A stretch of 64,000 bases of DNA from Panagrolaimus kolymaensis (Eukaryota; Nematoda; Chromadorea; Rhabditida; Panagrolaimidae). The translations under genes were made by a program, and so were the position numbers. Positions 1-9,178 of the stretch are shown here, in pieces; the first letter of the stretch is position 1; each line of letters begins with the position of its first letter. Below the pieces are notes generated by a model. It was given only the letters and a program-made list of their open reading frames with translations, made no database searches and was not told the origin of the DNA. The stretch lies in NCBI GenBank assembly GCA_028622995.1, contig JAJQJQ010000036.1, positions 1,798,001-1,862,000 of the forward strand. The letters run 5' to 3'.

Positions 1-136
1 TTGGAGTTTTAGTAATATAATAAATAATACTTGAAGGAAGTGATAATTTTTGACGGCGTGGTGAATCAAAAGTATACACATTAACACTTTGATTTATAGC
101 ATTCAATAAATATCCATTTTGAATTTTTTCTTGCAT
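1..136 (-). CDS. F-box-like family protein, N-terminal exon (partial at window edge)
   Basis: The ATG at 136 opens a frame that stays open to the window edge (45 codons). The reading contains 'LPSSIIYYITKTP', the same F-box-like signature (serine/proline run, then IIYYI and a basic turn) seen in the gene starting at 3203. In that gene it precedes a 'LLKTCKYFYL' helix. By analogy this is the substrate-adaptor N-terminus of an expanded F-box-like family that would bind Skp1-type partners. Only the first exon is present, so the rest of the protein cannot be judged. Family recognition comes from the motif and the neighbouring paralogue; the ubiquitin-ligase role is inference. Confidence 0.55.
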   Translation of the reverse strand, partial: MQEKIQNGYLLNAINQSVNVYTFDSPRRQKLSLPSSIIYYITKTP

Positions 137-675
137 TTAAAAAATTTAGAAGAAAAAAGAAATCAACGAGAAATGGAATCCAAAATTTCTTTGGTTTAAG
201 TTTAAAAAAAAGAAGGATAAAATCTGATACTTCGTTATTCATAATAAAAAACAAAATAGTTTGTCCCCTTTCTTAGAAAAAAAAGAGGTTTATGAAAAAC
301 AATTGAAAACTTTGAAGTCATCAGCTTGGAAAGAAAAAGCACGGTCATAATCTGCTCACTGGTTAATAAAAAACGAAAGGAATAATTTTAAAAAAAGATT
401 TTGGGTGAGGGAAAATATAATATATTCTTTATTGTGATTTCTCTACATTGTTTGCCTTTAAAAGAAAGTTGCAACCTTTAATGCACTAAGAAGATTGACG
501 ATAGGTTTGGTTTAACAAAATGTAATTTCGCTTTACAAAAAACAAAAATGTTGTTTGAAAAACTAAGAAATTTTTGGATAAATAAAGAAGAGTAAAAAAA
601 TTTTTAATTTTAATATTACATTTGCATATAAAAAAATAAAAGCATATCGAGAAGAAAAAAATTACAGTAACACAA

Positions 676-681
676 TTTATT
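676..681 (-). terminator. Poly(A) signal AATAAA of the upstream F-box-like gene, displaced by the LTR insertion
   Basis: AATAAA reads on the minus strand. If the LTR element at 718-2019 is removed, this hexamer falls roughly 55 bases after the TGA stop at 2038-2040. It is therefore the likely original polyadenylation signal of that gene. The insertion now separates the two by about 1.3 kb. Confidence 0.5.
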
Positions 682-712
682 CAAAGTATCGGGTAAAATG
701 ATTACCGAATTG

Positions 713-717
713 AGATG
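713..717. repeat. Target-site duplication AGATG, left copy
   Basis: AGATG at 713-717 matches AGATG at 2020-2024 on the other side of the LTR element. A 5-bp duplication is typical of LTR retrotransposon integration. Confidence 0.85.
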
Positions 718-919
718 TGTGCTGCACAGCCTTAATTTGTGCTGCACAGCCTTCTAGTGTACAGCGGCGGTTAATAGAGCAGTTTATTAGACACTTGCTA
801 ACTCTGACCGAGCTTCGCACATACATTACAATAGCAATACATTACAACAATAACAAGACAACTAAGCGCGGCGGGATCAGAGGACAGACAATCAGAGATG
901 TGTCTTTACATGTCCAACA
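718..919 (-). repeat. LTR (3' LTR in minus-strand orientation), with 20-bp terminal duplication
   Basis: The LTR proper is 738-919. It is preceded by an extra 20 bp (718-737) repeating the last 16 bases of the LTR plus AATT. AATT is also the sequence adjoining the other LTR at 1834-1837. The target duplication lies outside the extra block, so the duplication was part of the integrated copy. Confidence 0.8.
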
Positions 920-1703
920 TTCTCCACCACTTACAAAGGACATACTTAGCTCAAGATTACAATAACAATACAATGCTAACAAAACTACAATAACATAACA
1001 TTGATTGTGGACCATTTGTTGCAAGAGTTTTCCCATAGTTTGAGCATCATAAGTAGTCGCACCAGTACAAGAGCCTTGAGTTGATCGAGTTCGAGCCATG
1101 TTCATTCAAGAGATCTTCTTCGAGCCATGCTTGCCACTTGAGATCTTCCATTTGTTCTTTCACGTTGCTATGTGCCATGTTGATACCTTCTTTTTACCAA
1201 GTTCATACCATAGCGACATCTTTCCATATCCATAAGAACCATGACCATTCCAACACCATTTCCATATCCTTCTTCCAATACGTCGTCGTTTTACCATGTC
1301 CATCCAATCCATCTTCCCCTGGAGTTGAAACATCATGCGGTGGAGAGCCGCCAAACAGCGATGAAGCTTTTGAGATGCAGGACCATAAGTATCACGATCA
1401 AGAAGCCATACAAAGTTCAAGATTTACCAGTTGTCGTTTATCATCATCAGCAGGAGAGTTCGAAGTACATGTACCATGCCAACAGGTTAACATGTGATCA
1501 CAAAGATCAGAAGTGCCACCATACAGCTACTTCCTTCCTTCTCTTCCTTTGATTGATTTTCTTCCACGACGCGATCAAGAACATCTTTGTTTTGTCGTGG
1601 TTTACGGTCACCAAGAACGGATGATTGTTCGCTATCATCAAACGGAGCTTTTCGGAGTTTAAGCCTTAACTCTTCTTTCTTTTTCTTTTGATCTTCTTCC
1701 AGC

Positions 1704-1771
1704 AGATTTTTAATCAAAAATCAGGAAAAAGCACGACCAGCAGATTTTTAAACAAAAAATCAGGAAAAACA
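1704..1771. repeat. Two-copy tandem repeat inside the LTR element
   Basis: A block of about 35 bp centred on 'ccagcagatttttaa...caaaaaatcagg' occurs twice head to tail, with small differences. It lies in the 5' leader of the element (minus-strand sense), shortly after the primer-binding-site-like sequence. Confidence 0.6.
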
Positions 1772-1837
1772 GCAGTTGATTTCTTCTTCGGATTTTCTTC
1801 GTTCGGAGGCGTTGAAAAGAATCCTTCGTTACCAATT

Positions 1838-2019
1838 TGTGCTGCACAGCCTTCTAGTGTACAGCGGCGGTTAATAGAGCAGTTTATTAGACACTTGCTA
1901 ACTCTGACCGAGCTTCGCACATACATTACAATAGCAATACATTACAACAATAACAAGACAACTAAGCGCGGCGGGATCAGAGGACAGACAATCAGAGATG
2001 TGTCTTTACATGTCCAACA
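1838..2019 (-). repeat. LTR (5' LTR in minus-strand orientation)
   Basis: 182-bp repeat, identical by eye to 738-919 at an offset of 1100. It starts TGTTGGAC and ends GCAGCACA on the minus strand. The following bases contain TGGTAACGAAGGAT, a plausible tRNA primer-binding site two to four bases inside. Confidence 0.85.
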
Positions 2020-2024
2020 AGATG
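2020..2024. repeat. Target-site duplication AGATG, right copy
   Basis: Pairs with 713-717 and marks the right boundary of the LTR element. It lies about 14 bases downstream of the stop codon of the F-box-like gene at 2038-3203. Confidence 0.85.
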
Positions 2025-2037
2025 TATCAAAAGAAAT

Positions 2038-3203
2038 TCAATTTCTGTTTTTAAATTCAATTCTTTTTAAACGCATCGCTTCACTTTTTTCTTTTTTCAT
2101 TCCATAGCAGCTTATAGCAGGTAAGGGTACATCCTCGATTGTCCAAGATGCTAATAATTCATCAACAAAAATATCAATTTCTAAGTTAACTGAAGCCCCA
2201 CCAAAGGAAAAAATAAAAAATGTTGGCTGATGCTCAGATTTCTAAAAAAGAAATGTTATTTTTTTGAAAGTGTAAAAAAAAATAACTCTAAAAAAAGAAA
2301 GAAATTCTGTGATATTAAACTCATCAAAAGCAAAAGAAAAAAATCCACAAGCTTTAAGTTTTTTAAAATTCATGGCATGTGCAACTTTTAATGATAATCT
2401 GGGCTCGTTAACTTTAGGCATTGTTCTGAAAAATAAATATCAAGCTGAGTTTTTGACGTTTAATGTTAGGTTTACTTACGTTAACAAATAATTCAAATTT
2501 GGAAGAGGTTCAAGCAACTTTTCCAATGTAACAATTTCACCATTTTTATATTTAATGGTGCTTTCAAAATTATAAAAGTGAGTAATATTACGCGAGGAAG
2601 TTAAAAATAAATATTCATCATAGGATATATCTTGTGATGACGGAAGTGTCAAATGTGTTATATCACAAGAATATGTTTTTTCAAGAATGCTACTAGCAAT
2701 GTATGGAGCCTTATAATAATTTGGTCCTACATAAAATTCACGAAATAGTTTTAAAAAGGTGGTTGTTTGTAAATGATTAAACTAAAATATTGGAAGTTAA
2801 TAAAAAATTTAAAAAGCCTTTTTGATTCTAAATTTGATAGGGTTAAAAAGGCAATAAAGCTGTAATACTTTCAAGGGCTTTGAATATGAGCTCAAAGATT
2901 TTGTGTGGAGGTAAAAAAAAAATAAAAAAAACTTACAGGATATTTGGACCGAAGTTGCAAAGTTTTTGAATCAAGTTGAATAAATTCGTAAACGTTACCA
3001 CTCTCTGTACTTTTTGTATTAATTACCATTCGTGCATTTAAATAAAAATATTTGCAAGTTTTTAATAATTTTAATAGCAAATAGTTGTTTGCTATATAAT
3101 AAATAATATTTGGTGGAATAGAAAATGATTGAGGGATAGATGAATTTTTTAACGAAGCTTTATAGGAATCAGCATACATAGGAATGAAAGTGATTTCAAC
3201 CAT
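2038..3203 (-). CDS. F-box-like family protein, four exons
   Basis: Exons 3203-2937, 2781-2480, 2425-2287 and 2241-2038 join in frame to about 303 residues. The N-terminus (residues ~25-55) carries the F-box-like pattern SIPPNIIYYIANN followed by a leucine-rich helix ending in TCKYFYL. The C-terminal part alternates short hydrophobic strands with leucine-rich segments (for example 'TLEKLLEPLPNLNYLL'), as in substrate-recognition halves of nematode F-box/FTH proteins. A 'FRKSEHQPTFF' segment corresponds to 'MKKHPSTHF' in the gene at 5862-7577, so the two are paralogues. The stop at 2038-2040 is about 14 bases from the right boundary of a young LTR element, so the present 3' UTR is retroelement sequence. 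Role as an E3 adaptor is inferred from the family. Confidence 0.7.
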
Positions 3204-3811
3204 TATTTATTAACTGGTAAAAAACTTTAATAAAAAGTTAATATAAAAAATATCCAAATGCTTTTTTTATGAAAGAGTTTGGAAATTTGTGGTTAAAGTT
3301 AAATCAAACCTTTGCCAAAAATTGTTTGTGTGTGGCAAAAAGGAAGTTGTTTTCCACTATGGACTTTGTCTCTTTTTTAGCCTAGGTCATTCACATGCCA
3401 AAATTATGAAATATAATAAAAATCAATCAAAAAAATGCAAGTGAAAAAAAAGGCAAACGAGCAATGAATGCATTTTGTGAAAGAAAGGTTCTTATTATTC
3501 TTAGAGGTCAACAGCCATGTACCTTAATTCTTGAAATGTGAAGGAATGCTATTTTTTCTCAATAAAAAAACATAAGAAAAATTTAAGCTTGTTTTTTTAA
3601 TCGAAAAGAATCTTTTTTCTAATTTTTAGACTTTAAACAAAGGATTTTTTTCTAAGCAAGTCTCAATTAAAGACTTTTTTTTGGCACTTTTGTTACTTCA
3701 ATCATTTTATTCTACAAAAACAAAAAAATATTTATTTACAAATTTTTTACATTACACTTATTAAAAGTGAATAAAATCATAATTAAGAATAAGAGTTTAG
3801 AATAATAAGTA
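3204..3811. other. Intergenic, no gene seen
   Basis: AT-rich sequence between the start of the F-box-like gene (3203) and the 3' end of the peptide-precursor gene (3812). No frame with coding character or RNA gene was found. It should contain the promoter of the former and the poly(A) site of the latter. Confidence 0.6.
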
Positions 3812-4931
3812 TTAACCAAATATAGCATCAATAATTGAACCAGGTTTATATGAATTTACTATGGATGATCGTTTAACAATTTTTTTCTCATCTTTTGGAA
3901 TTTTTTCTTCCGTCACTCCGCCGCTGCTTTCCACATTTGGATAAGATTCATCCACGATTTTATTATTATTTTCAGCATCCACCAAACTAAGATCTCGAGC
4001 AATTCGATTTATTAATGGAATATATGAAGTAACATTTTTAGTGACTTTTTTAATTTTTTTAAAAAATTCTCGCTTTTCTTTTTTACCAAAAGGTTTACTG
4101 AAGTCGATATCTAAAAAAATTCATAATTTTAATTCCAAAAAAAATTGCATAGTTTAATTTACCAAAATCAAATTCAAGTTCACCAACTTCAGCGCCAATT
4201 TTTGCGAGATCAACTTCCAAAGCTTTCATTGCTTCATCCAATGTTTCTATTTTAATTTTATTTGGTTTTTCTCTAGCTTTTTCTTTCTTTTCTTCAAAAA
4301 TATGCTTATTTTTTCCAAACAAAAAAGGTTGGTCGTCGCTGCTTTTTTCTTTAATAATGCTTCTTTTTGTAAATTTAGAAACAATTGGAAGAATATTTAA
4401 AATTTCTTTAACAATATTTCCAAGTTTTTTAAAAAATCCTTTAAAAGATCTTTTTTCTTTTTGAGTAAATGGTTTATCATCAACGGCAAAGGTTGGTTCT
4501 AAAATGCTTTTTTGTAAACATTTTTTTTTCTCGATAAATGGAAATTTAAAATTTACCTTTATCATCACTGAGTCCAAGTTGATCTAAATCTCCGCTAATT
4601 CCAATGAGATCTGCTTCCAATCTTTCAACATCGTCAGCTACAGTATTTTCAATTTCTGCATTGGAATCTTCAATTTTTGATTCACGCTTTTCAATTCCTT
4701 TAATTCCCGGATTTCCTAAAAAATAAAAGGACTCATTTTTGCCTCAAAAAACTTGAATTAAAATTAATAAAATTAATAATTACCTTTTTCCAAAATTATT
4801 CCACCCATTTTTGGACGAAATTCTGGAACCTTTACTTTCCTCCCACCATTATTTCGATCTCTTGGAAGGGAAGATGAAGGTTCAATAAACAAAAATAAAA
4901 ATAATACACTTAAAATAATTAACAATCTCAT
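3812..4931 (-). CDS. Secreted multi-peptide precursor A with cationic amphipathic helices (antimicrobial-peptide-like)
   Basis: Exons 4931-4784, 4715-4557, 4498-4163 and 4110-3812 join in frame (all introns phase 1) to about 313 residues. Residues 1-21 are a signal peptide (MRLLIILSVLFLFLFIEPSSS). The rest alternates acidic helices with basic ones. Acidic segments at ~86-102 (LEADLIGISGDLDQLGL) and ~192-214 (LEVDLAKIGAEVGELEF) each end just before a phase-1 intron. Each is followed by a KEKR dibasic site and a cationic amphipathic helix: residues 120-147 (SFKGFFKKLGNIVKEILNIL... ending TKR) and 229-253 (EFFKKIKKVTKNV... ending IAR). There are no cysteines. The architecture resembles antimicrobial precursors in which an acidic prosegment masks a lytic helix. 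It matches none of the nematode families I know (cecropins, caenacins, caenopores, ABF defensins). Paralogue: 8075-9040. Secretion and processing sites are seen in the sequence; antimicrobial action is inference. Confidence 0.75.
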
Positions 4932-5014
4932 ATTTTTTGTTGAAAAACAAAAATCAAAACAAAAAAAAACAAGAATCAATTGAATTGAATGAAAAGCGAA
5001 GTTGTATATTGTTG

Positions 5015-5022
5015 CTTTTATA
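5015..5022 (-). promoter_or_regulatory. TATA-like box TATAAAAG upstream of precursor A
   Basis: TATAAAAG on the minus strand lies about 85 bases upstream of the ATG at 4931. The paralogous gene has TATAAAAA at nearly the same distance (9115-9122). Confidence 0.45.
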
Positions 5023-5084
5023 CATGTTTTTGACCATCAACATCAACCTCATTCATTTCCTTAACTTAAATTTAATTTTTATAT

Positions 5085-5091
5085 TGATAAG
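5085..5091 (+). promoter_or_regulatory. GATA-factor-like site TGATAAG upstream of precursor A
   Basis: TGATAAG is the core recognised by nematode intestinal/epidermal GATA factors (ELT-2 type). It lies about 155 bases upstream of the ATG at 4931. The paralogue carries the same heptamer twice (9172-9178, 9289-9295). Short motifs arise by chance in AT-rich DNA, so this is suggestive only. Confidence 0.3.
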
Positions 5092-5804
5092 AACTATGTA
5101 TTTGCTTTTTCATTCATTTTCTGCGTAAACAACTTCAAAAATAGTAGTTTTTTATTTATTTTATTTTTATTAGTTTAAAATTATAATTATGTTGGTTGAT
5201 TTATTTTTAAATTTTTAAGCTTTAAAAAAAAGTGTTATCAAATTTTTGATAAAACCATTATACTATCAAAACAAGTTAGTGACAAAAAATAAATTCGAAA
5301 AAAATGTGTATAATATTTGTTTTATTTTTTACGTCATAAAACTAAAGTAAAATAGTGTCATATTTCGGAATCCAAAAAAAAGAGAAAGATGTTCATTCAT
5401 CAGAAAAATAATTTTCTGATTTCTGATCTCTTTTTTTTTTATAACTAATAGTCAATCTTCAAATAACCACCACCACCAAGAATGTATGTAAAACATACTT
5501 GAAACTATAATGAGTATGGGCAAAATGAAAAAAACACAAAATTAGGGAACGAATTCTCTTTCATTGATATGTGTGTGAGCGTTGATTAGCGTTATACCAA
5601 GCAAATAAAGCTACATATAATACTCTTTTCAAAAAAATGGTGTTCCACTGATCGTTGTTAATTGGATTAGATTTAATTTTTTTTTATTCTCTCGCAGCTA
5701 CTACCTACATCCATACACATACATAAATTTATTTATCGTTTAAATTTAGGAAAGTTGAATACAAAGAAAGTTTTTATTATGCACAAACTACAGTTAAAAA
5801 AGAG
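5092..5804. other. Intergenic, no gene seen
   Basis: AT-rich spacer between precursor A and the coiled-coil F-box-like gene. I see no coding frame or structured RNA. The hexamer AATAAA (minus) at 5805-5810 closes the neighbouring gene. Confidence 0.55.
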
Positions 5805-5810
5805 TTTATT
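5805..5810 (-). terminator. Poly(A) signal AATAAA
   Basis: AATAAA on the minus strand, about 50 bases after the TAA stop at 5862-5864 of the coiled-coil F-box-like gene. Confidence 0.6.
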
Positions 5811-5861
5811 CAAAACACAGAAAGATAATTACGAGATAAAGATAATTTCTAAAAACAGTTT

Positions 5862-7577
5862 TTAATATTTAAATGTGAGCTTCTTATGAGATGGACAAGA
5901 TTTGAGCATTCGAATTTTAAGAGCCATAAGATAACTTTTTGTTTTCAAAGTTGATGGACGAAATGAGAGAGTAAAGTGAGTGCTTGGATGCTTCTAAAAA
6001 ATGTTTACATGTAACAAATTAATGAAATGTAAGAAAAGTATTATTACCTTCATAAAATCAAGAAAACCATAAGGATCAAATTCTTCATAAACGATGTTGC
6101 ACAATTGAAATATTTTGAGGTAATTAAAACATGGAAGTTTGGCAAGATTTTTTGATGTTTCTTTACTAACACTGAAGATTTTGTCTTTACCACCAACCAC
6201 ATCACTAAAAACGTATATAGTTAAATAAAGAATTGTTCGTCTTAAAAAAAACTTACTATCTAAATTTTTCAATGTTTGGCAGCTTTTCCATAATATCTTC
6301 CAATTGAACTAATGAGCTGTCATCAAAATCAGTTATCAAGATATTCGAGAAAAAAAGATTCTTAATTCTTCCAGATGCAACTATTTTTTGAAAAGTACTC
6401 CAACGGAGGTGTATCCAATGTAAAGATAGATCAGTGATATTCCAAGCATGAACATTAAGGAAGAAATTCAACACTTTAACATCATGCTTAACAAAACCAA
6501 CATTGCCATCAAATGGATCACCATCGAAGAAAGTAACAGCTCCATCAAGGATTAATTTCTTGCTAGATTTGACATTATTTAGAATCAAATTTTTGTTTTC
6601 ATCACAGCGAATTTTTAGAGGGTTTTCATCATCATCCAAAGTTAAGAAAGCCTTCCACGATGTTCCAGTTTTGATTTTGACAAGCTTTTTAATAACCAGA
6701 GGTTCTTCATTTTTAATTTGTTCAGTACCAATGTTGTATACGACACTTTCGGTTGATTCACTAGATGAAGTACTATCATCTAAGAGATCGAAACTTTCAA
6801 TCTAAAAGCAATGGAATGATATAAAAGAAAAGGTTAAAAAATGAAAGTTACAGTATTCAAAAGGCTTTTGTTAATAGCTTGCAAATCAGCAATTTGTTGT
6901 TCCATTTCAACGTTCTTTGCTTCGAATGTTTTGTTTTCTCCGTCTTTCTCCAATTCCAATGCAGCTATATCCGATTCCAAAATCTTTGTTACATCTTCGA
7001 AACATTCACGATCAGCTGCGTGTTTCTTTTCCATATCAGAAATCTGCAAAAACAATAAACAAATAAAAAAAACATTCAACTTTTGTAATAAATCATCAAT
7101 TAAGTAACTCACATATTTCATCAACTCATCAATTATTTGCTTCAAATGACTTTTCTCTGCATCCTCTTCATCGCCGCCTTTTGGTTCTTGCTTTTGGGAA
7201 GTTTCAAACATTTGAATTTCCTTGAGTTTTTGTTGGTGCAAAGTTTCATTTTCAAATTGTTCGACTTCGTTTCGTAACTTTTGAATATCATTTTGAAGCA
7301 TTTGATGGAGTTCAGAATTCTTATGTTCCAAAATTGCAATCTAAAAACAGCGGAATTAATGCTATAGATTACACAGAAAAAAACTTACAGCTTTCAGGTT
7401 TTCATTATGAGAAGATTTCCAAAAAGTTACTTCATTCTTCAAACGTTGAATTTCTCGAGATTCTTCTGATGATGATTGTAAAATTGGAACATTTTCAAGA
7501 TCAAGAGCAGCAGGCGATGATGATGTTGATGCTAATTCATGCATTTGGATACCAAAACTTTGATTTAAGCTTTCCAT
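5862..7577 (-). CDS. Coiled-coil protein with F-box-family leucine-rich C-terminus, six exons
   Basis: Exons 7577-7389, 7340-7113, 7043-6852, 6801-6257, 6204-6048 and 5993-5862 join in frame to about 480 residues. Residues ~30-200 are predicted coiled coil: long heptad stretches such as 'LHQMLQNDIQKLRNEVEQF' and 'MEQQIADLQAINKSLLNT'. From residue ~205 the protein becomes a leucine-rich recognition region with strands and segments like 'LEDIMEKLPNIEKF' and 'FLDFMKKHPSTHFTLSF'. These match the C-terminal half of the F-box-like gene at 2038-3203. The usual N-terminal F-box is replaced by the coiled coil. The ATG at 7577 was chosen because upstream sequence looks like an intron end or 5' UTR (TTTTGCAG just before); an additional upstream exon is possible. 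Function unknown; probably a recognition/scaffold protein. Confidence 0.7.
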
Positions 7578-8074
7578 GATTTGTTTGATTTCCTGCAAAA
7601 TTTGAAATGATTTTGAAGAGCAGCGGCAGCAGCAATCACAGACGAAAGAAAGATGAAATGATTGAGAATGATCATTCGCAAATCAAAAGTTAACAAAGAA
7701 AAAAAATGAATGGAAAAAAAATAAAAATTTGTATAATCAACATTTTTTGTGTGTCTTTTCATGAAAATATTTAACATTCAATAAACTTTTTTTGTGAAGT
7801 TTTTTGCTTTTTTTTTTCCCTCCACATTCTGCCTTTAAAAAAACTTTATGAATGAATGTTTAATGGAGTTCCAATATTTATTTTTTGTTAACAAAAGTGT
7901 GAAGATTTTTTTATGTTTTAAAGAATTATTTTTATTTAAAGTTCAATGTTAATCAAAAAAAATGAATAATTACAAAGTTTATGAAAAATATATTATTAAA
8001 CATTAAATTTATACAACAAAAAATGTTATTTTTTTTAAACAAAATTATGTAAGTTTTTCATATTTTGATGCTTA
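7578..8074. other. Intergenic, no gene seen
   Basis: AT-rich spacer holding the 5' region of the coiled-coil F-box-like gene and the 3' end of precursor B. No coding frame supported. Confidence 0.55.
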
Positions 8075-9040
8075 TCATTCTTTCTTTGGGCATCGTTTCT
8101 TTCCAGGGCAAGGCGTTGTTGCATTTTTAAGGACAGTTTTTCCTTCACCAAAAGCGCCACCTTTAATTTTTTTGCTTCCATAAATGGGATTGCCATTTTC
8201 ATCCACGGCCACAACAACTCGATGGTCCAAAGCTAAATTTTTGAATGGGCTTTTGTCTTCTGAAGTTGAAGCTGGAATGACTTTGATTGAATCGTTATCA
8301 ACATTTTGAAGGTCATCTTCTTCTTCAGGAAGATTTCGAGTTATTCGAGGGATGAAAGGAATAAATGGAATTATTTTTTTGATTAATTTTTTAACTTTTT
8401 TGAAAAATCCACGCTTTTCTCTTCCCATAATTTGTTGTTGTTTTTCTGAAGCATCATCTAAAATAATTTTTTTGTTTGTTTGTATTTTTATTTTGAGTTT
8501 TTGTAAACAAAAATTTTTACCTTCATCAAGACTTATTTCAAGTTCTTCAGCTTCAACGCCCATTTGTTTCAATTCTTCAGCAAAAACTTTAATTTGATCA
8601 TCGATTGCAATAGTTTTATCTTTGATTTCTGAAACTGGCTTGTTTTGGCCAACCAATGTTTGTTGGTTGTCATTGCCATTTTCTTTTTCGATGCTTCGTG
8701 TAAATTTTGAAATAATATCCGAGGGAATTCTTAATAATTCTTCGATGGTTTTTAAAAGGCTTTTAAGGAAACGTTTTTCTTTTTGGGTTAGTGGCTTATC
8801 GTCGTCATCATCGAAGGCAATAAAAGAAGAGTCTAAAATGTTTTTCTTTTAGCTTCGAAATTTGTAATTTTTTGGCTCACCATCATTTTCTTCATCGAAA
8901 CCGAGTTTCTCCAAATCACCGCTAACACCAACAAGGTCAACAACTTCCATGGTATCTGAATTAACTGGACCAACAGGTTTCTGTGTTGAGAATTTAACAA
9001 ACAAAATCAAACAAGAAGCCAAAATTAAAAATAGCTTCAT
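8075..9040 (-). CDS. Secreted multi-peptide precursor B with cationic amphipathic helices (antimicrobial-peptide-like)
   Basis: Exons 9040-8881, 8832-8521 and 8457-8075 join in frame (both introns phase 1) to about 284 residues. Residues 1-19 are a signal peptide. An acidic segment (VVDLVGVSGDLEKLGF, ~33-48) is followed by DDDDKPLTQKEKR, then helix 75-99 (FLKSLLKTIEELLR... ending SKFTR). A second acidic helix (~137-157) leads through REKR at 170-173 to residues 174-198 (GFFKKVKKLIKKIIP... ending RITR), the most strongly cationic and amphipathic stretch in the window. The tail ends in a lysine-rich CPGKKRC pair of cysteines. Sequence and exon phase match precursor A (for example KPLTQKEKR vs KPFTQKEKR). 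Known: KR sites followed by such helices are typical of processed peptides. Inferred: the helices are released as membrane-active host-defence peptides. Confidence 0.75.
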
Positions 9041-9114
9041 CGCAGCTTTTTAAAATATTTAAATCAGAAGAAAATGGAAAGACAAGTCCATGAATAAAAT
9101 AAATTTGTTGGTCG

Positions 9115-9122
9115 TTTTTATA
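9115..9122 (-). promoter_or_regulatory. TATA-like box TATAAAAA upstream of precursor B
   Basis: TATAAAAA on the minus strand, about 75-80 bases upstream of the ATG at 9040. Position and sequence parallel the TATA-like box of precursor A. Confidence 0.4.
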
Positions 9123-9171
9123 CTAAATTTTTATTTGTTGCGATCGACTTGGGTTTCCCGCTAAAAAAAAT

Positions 9172-9178
9172 TGATAAG
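9172..9178 (+). promoter_or_regulatory. GATA-factor-like site TGATAAG upstream of precursor B
   Basis: TGATAAG about 130 bases upstream of the ATG at 9040; a second identical heptamer is at 9289-9295. Both face the same way as the site upstream of precursor A. Suggestive of intestinal or epidermal expression, not proof. Confidence 0.3.

Larger units (their letters stand above)
718..2019 (-). mobile_element. Small non-autonomous LTR retroelement (TRIM-like, probably copia-type), complete
   Basis: Two direct repeats, 738-919 and 1838-2019 (182 bp each), appear identical by eye. They flank about 0.9 kb of internal sequence and are bounded by the 5-bp duplication AGATG. Read on the minus strand, the LTR begins TGTTGGAC and ends GCAGCACA. 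Just inside the 5' LTR is a primer-binding-site-like TGGTAACGAAGGAT (1821-1834). Just before the 3' LTR is a purine tract AAGTGGTGGAGAA (920-932). The TGTTGG start after a G-rich tract is the copia pattern. No reverse transcriptase, integrase or protease domain is present; the longest internal frame (1487-1717, minus) is a charged 76-residue reading with no recognised motif. Identical LTRs imply a recent insertion that relied on enzymes from another element. Confidence 0.85.

Noticed and set aside
717..965. Two similar open frames (717-965 and 1688-2107, plus strand) sharing a protein stretch
   Set aside because: The shared part is the LTR direct repeat itself; the frames cross LTR borders and have no splice or domain support.
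842..1717. Minus-strand frames inside the LTR element as gag/pol remnants
   Set aside because: The element's sense strand is minus, but none of the readings shows a zinc knuckle, protease, integrase or reverse-transcriptase motif, and they are broken by stops.
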